A stretch of DNA of 64,000 bases from JBAOHV01 sp963714875. Its GTDB lineage: Bacteria; Actinomycetota; Acidimicrobiia; Acidimicrobiales; Microtrichaceae. The notes under the pieces are model-generated. The model made no database searches. It saw only the letters and a program-made list of their open reading frames with translations, and was not told the origin of the DNA. This document shows positions 60,844 through 64,000 of the stretch, one piece after another. Where the stretch lies: the NCBI GenBank assembly GCA_963714875.1, contig CAVQQI010000002.1, forward strand, positions 124,001 through 188,000, given 5' to 3'. A program made the translations under genes and the position numbers. Each line of letters opens with the position of its first letter. The stretch's first letter is position 1.

Positions 60844-61395
60844 TCAGCGGGTCAGTGACCGCATCTGGAATGCGATGGCCAGTTGGACCACGCCCCAGAT
60901 GAGCAGGCGGATGCCGATCAGCAGCGCAAGTGCCCACACCGTGATCTCGGGCCACGCGATGGCGAGGATGCCGACCACGATGCCGATCCCGCCGAGGACG
61001 GCGAGCAACGCCCAGTGCCGGATCTGGTCACGTTCGGACAGTGCGAGTACGAGCTGGACCGCGCCGGTGACGATCACCGAGATGCCCACCACGACGGCCA
61101 GGAACCACAGCGACTTGCCGGGCCGGAGCAGCACCACGAGCCCTGCGACGAGGAACATCGCACCGAGCAGGTAGCCGACCCACGGCCGCAGTCGGTCACC
61201 GGCGGTGACCAGCTCGGACAGCCCGTTGAAGAACAGCGCGATCGCCAGCAGCAGCGCCAGCGTGGTGATCGCCACCTCGGGGCTGAAGATCAACCAGGTG
61301 CCGATGCCGACGCTCAGGATTCCCATGACCAGCCAGATCACCCAGGCGTTCCTGGGCATCCCGACGACCTCGGCCCGTGTGTCCATCGATGTCAT
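60844..61395 (-). CDS. HdeD-family membrane protein
   Basis: A 183-residue protein with six short helices in tandem pairs (WLVMGILSVGIGTWLIFSPE, VGYLLGAMFLVAGLVVLLRPG and VLGGIGIVVGILAIAWPE), the pattern of the HdeD/DUF308 family. HdeD supports acid tolerance in enterobacteria; elsewhere the role is open. Convergent with the DUF2252 gene, with a short GGGTCAGC direct repeat between them. Confidence 0.85.
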   Translation of the reverse strand: MTSMDTRAEVVGMPRNAWVIWLVMGILSVGIGTWLIFSPEVAITTLALLLAIALFFNGLSELVTAGDRLRPWVGYLLGAMFLVAGLVVLLRPGKSLWFLAVVVGISVIVTGAVQLVLALSERDQIRHWALLAVLGGIGIVVGILAIAWPEITVWALALLIGIRLLIWGVVQLAIAFQMRSLTR

Positions 61396-61416
61396 GTGTC
61401 GAGCGTACGTCGCCGA

Positions 61417-63038
61417 TCACTCCCCGATGGGGACCGTGAAGGTGGCGCGCAGCTCCTCGAACTTCGACGGGCGGGCAGTGACCTCGACGGTCCACTCGCC
61501 GGCCAGGGGGAACTCGCCGTAGCTGACCGAGTGGCCGGTGGTGATGCGTTGCATCTCGGGGGCGAGCGGGCCCACTCCGTCGGAGGGCAAGCGTCAGGGC
61601 CAGGGTCAGGTCGTCGATGCCTGCCATGAGCCGACCGTCGGCACCGATCGCGGTGACGTGCATCTCGTTGGTGCCACGCCGTCCGGGGTCGACGGTCAGC
61701 TCGACCTCGCCGTCGCCGAACGCGACCCGTTCGGCGAACGAGCCCCCTGCCGCTCCGGTCGACGCTGCGGGTGGGGCGACCTGTGCGAGCACCGAGCCGA
61801 CCACGAGCGCAGCGACCAGCACCAGCACCTCGGCACGCACCGATCCACGGAGTCGAGCTGTCGGCGCCCGATCGCCGCGGTCGGTGAGGTCGGTCGACGC
61901 GGTGTCCAGCATCGGGGCGAGCCGCCAGCGATTGCGTGCAGCGAGCACCACTGCGCCCGCCAGCAACGCCACCTTCACCAGCGCCAGCCGCCCGTAGGTC
62001 GAGCTCGTCAGCTCCTCGAACCCCACGCGGTCGAGCGTCAGTGCTGTGCCCGACACCGCGAGCAGGGCGACCGCCACCATCCCCCAAGGGGACGAGCGAC
62101 GCACGACGGCGGCCAGCGTGGACGGTGCAGCGGTGCGACTCCGCTGTTCGAACCACACCAACGTGGCACCCCAGGCCACCGCGGCGACAACATGCAGCAC
62201 CGTCAGCCCGGCCGACAGCACCACCGGCGGGATCGACACCGCATGGCCCTGCACGGCCAGTGCGACGGTCGCCGCGGACGGCGAGGGCCAGCTCGGCATG
62301 TCCGTTCGGCCGGACCCTGGACATCACGAGACCGCCCGCTGCGACCAACGTCGCGACGAGCGTCATCTGTCCGCTGGTGGTGTTCATCGGCCAGGCGGAT
62401 CGAGCCCCCCGACAACCCGCCCACTGCGAGCACCGCGCCCACCGCACCGAGCGCAGCGCCGGCCAGCACCACCGCCCACCGACGACGCGTGGCGGCGCCG
62501 GCGAACCAGGCGGCGAAGACCGCCGCGATACCGGCGAGCGCCAAGGTCGCGCCCGACGCGCGGATGATCGTGGCCGACACGGGCGTGCCGGTCTCGACGG
62601 TCGCTGCGGGCGAGTCCAGCGTGCGCTCACGCAGATGGAACAGATAGGCGCCCCGGATCGGGTGACCGTCCGCCGACACCGCGGCCCAGTTCACCGTGTA
62701 CGAACCCGACTCCTGCAACGCTCCCACGGTCGCCCGAACGGTCGACCCCGACGCCGTCGCCACGACGTCGGGCACCTCGCCGCCCGCGGGATCCAGCACC
62801 CGCACGCCGTCGCTCGCCACCTCGACCGCTTCGTCGAACTCCAGCACCAGCTCCGTCGGTGGCGTCTCGACTGACCGCATCGTTCGCGGGCGTCGACGCC
62901 ACCAGCAGCGCATGCGCCCCGACCGACGTCGAGCGGAGCCACGATGCCGACGATGCACACCACCGCGACGACCAGCGCGCGCACTGCCGCACGCGGGATC
63001 AGCGATGCTCCTCGCGCCCGGCGCGCCGACGTTTCCAC
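61417..63038 (-). pseudogene. CopC-CopD copper resistance protein, about five frameshifts
   Basis: A periplasmic-type CopC domain joined to a CopD-like membrane domain, but read through several shifts. In order: a signal (ALVVAVVCIVGIVAPL), AHALLVASTPANDAV, the CopC half (PTELVLEFDEAVEV, NWAAVSADGHPIRGAYLFHL), NTTSGQMTLVATLVAAGGL, the CopD helices (SIPPVVLSAGLTVLHVVAAV, AWGATLVWFEQR) and a C-terminal domain (TTGHSVSYGEFPLAGEW to FTVPIGE, stop 61417-61419). Shifts fall near 62,922, 62,880, 62,388, 62,270 and 61,588. CopC binds copper; CopD moves it inward. With so many breaks the gene is non-functional or the sequence is faulty here. GTG 63038 is the best start. Confidence 0.7.
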
Positions 63039-63090
63039 CGCCGACAGTGTGGCGCACCTGCCAGCCGATGCCCGCTCGGCGGCGATCAGG

Positions 63091-64000
63091 TCAGGAACCG
63101 GTGGCCAGGTACTCCCAGGCGGGGTAGACGCCGGGCGTGGAGCAGAGGTCGGTGGCGACCGAGCTGTGCGAGGGTGAATCACCGAAGAAGCACGCCGGCA
63201 CGATCGATGTCGAGAGACGGGCGACGCCGCCGAAGGGCCGGACTGACGTGTCGACGTCGGTCTCGGGGCCGGTGAGCCCGAGTGCGGCGGCGACCGCACG
63301 GTGGTTGTTGCGAGCGGGGTCGTTGGTGTGGATCAGACTGGCGATGTCGGACGGGTCGGTGGCGAACCCTCCCTCGGTGACCCACGGGGCGACGCTGATC
63401 GGCCCGCCGACGGGAACGAACACATCCGCGGTGCCGGCGAGCATGCCGACGCGTGCCACGTCGTGGTACTTCGACAGGAACAGCGACAGCCCTGCGCCCT
63501 GGGAGTGGCCCATCAGCACCATGGTCGACCAGTCGAGCGAGCAGCCGCCGTAGGTGGGGTCGACGAGGGTGCAGGAGCCGCCGCTGGTCGACTGGAACTG
63601 GTCCCACGCTTCGTCCGGGTACAGCGCCCGCAGTCGGTCGAGATGCTTGATGAGGCGATTGGTGACCGAGTTGGCGGTATCGACCGACAGCGACGGGTGG
63701 TCCTGTGGGCCGGCCGGACCGGCCACGTTCTCACCGAAGGCGAGCTCGCCGCGCAGTGCACGGTGGCAGTCCGGGAAGGTCGCCTCGATCGAGGCCGGGC
63801 AGGCGTCGTAGGTGCCGACCGACGACGGGTAGCGCAGCCCGACGACGTGGAACCCCTCGCCGGAGAGGCGCTGGGCCAACTTGGTGTGCGCGAGCGGCCC
63901 GGCGCCGGTTCCGGCGAGCAGGACCGCCAACTGACCCCGCGGGGTGCCCACGGGGACCTTCGAGAAGCTCCGGTCGATCGGGTCGGAGGTGATGAACGGA
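63091..64000 (-). CDS. Alpha/beta-hydrolase-like secreted protein (5' end outside)
   Basis: About 300 residues of an alpha/beta hydrolase, open to the right edge. The nucleophile elbow VLMGHSQGAGLSLF and later aspartate and histidine segments (AGTADVFVP, SPSHSSVATDL) suggest a serine hydrolase. Cysteines in YDACPASIEATFPDCH and SGGSCTLVDP could form disulphides outside the cell. A GTG at 63951 is possible, but the frame stays coding-like upstream (SDPIDRSFSKVPVGTPRG), so the true start is beyond the window. Confidence 0.7.
   Translation of the reverse strand, partial: PFITSDPIDRSFSKVPVGTPRGQLAVLLAGTGAGPLAHTKLAQRLSGEGFHVVGLRYPSSVGTYDACPASIEATFPDCHRALRGELAFGENVAGPAGPQDHPSLSVDTANSVTNRLIKHLDRLRALYPDEAWDQFQSTSGGSCTLVDPTYGGCSLDWSTMVLMGHSQGAGLSLFLSKYHDVARVGMLAGTADVFVPVGGPISVAPWVTEGGFATDPSDIASLIHTNDPARNNHRAVAAALGLTGPETDVDTSVRPFGGVARLSTSIVPACFFGDSPSHSSVATDLCSTPGVYPAWEYLATGS

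Noticed and set aside
60830..60860. Short GGGTCAGC direct repeats between DUF2252 and HdeD genes
   Set aside because: Only two to three short copies at a convergent end; nothing to support a function.

Overview
The window is very GC-rich, dense in genes and rich in GTG starts. It reads as chromosomal DNA of an actinobacterium. The markers are a WhiB7-type regulator, a DivIVA-like protein, a mycoredoxin, an Rpf-like transglycosylase, HrpB and fused isobutyryl-CoA mutase. The gene mix (IcmF, many unassigned secreted proteins, a GT2/DivIVA operon) would fit the class Acidimicrobiia, but that placement is inference. No phage, insertion sequence, CRISPR array or plasmid backbone was seen.

Layout. 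0-5 kb: a metallophosphatase, dut, orn, an MBL hydrolase, then a whiB7-like gene behind a leader ORF and an intrinsic terminator. 5-10 kb: a TlpA/CcdA thiol-redox pair, an LCIB-type (theta) carbonic anhydrase, ubiB-pdxH and a membrane protein. 10-19 kb: a rhodanese-like lipoprotein, HrpB, a second SF2 helicase, an S1-domain protein overlapping an aldehyde dehydrogenase, and a two-repeat EthD-like protein. 19-22 kb: a tight operon of a secreted TIM-barrel protein, a DivIVA-like protein and a membrane GT2 synthase. 22-30 kb: methyltransferase, dienelactone hydrolase, ParA, superoxide dismutase, a CtpE-like P-type ATPase, a VIT1-type metal transporter and an Rpf-like lipoprotein with an EF-hand. 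30-34 kb: a seven-PKD lipoprotein whose glycine-rich tail is broken in several frames, then a fatty-acid desaturase. 34-38 kb: bioA-bioF-bioD with bioF frameshifted. 38-44 kb: small redox and ribosome-rescue genes, a Na+/H+-type antiporter, and IcmF. 44-50 kb: a frameshifted surface protein, a DM13 protein, and a single-chain ECF transporter under a cobalamin riboswitch. 50-64 kb: a tRNA-Arg with an internal tandem duplication, a kinase/LPG-synthase fusion with a PAP2 phosphatase, a broken lipoprotein, D-aminoacylase-like and CPBP proteins, DUF2252, HdeD, a frameshifted CopC-CopD protein, and a hydrolase running off the edge.

The most informative points are regulatory. The whiB7 leader shows a readable attenuator: the last uORF codons pair with the 5' arm of the terminator, so ribosome stalling should permit read-through. 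The ECF gene has a clear B12 aptamer and a hairpin that buries a perfect Shine-Dalgarno. This predicts cobalamin as the substrate of a transporter that carries T, A, A' and S modules in one open frame. The same window encodes a B12-dependent mutase.

A caution for any user: five loci (bioF, copCD, the PKD tail, the surface protein and a beta-propeller lipoprotein) are interrupted by clustered one-base shifts, while 3-kb ORFs nearby are intact. Two short tandem duplications (18 bp over the ccdA stop, 29 bp inside the tRNA) are also present. Whether this is real decay or local sequence error cannot be decided from the sequence alone.
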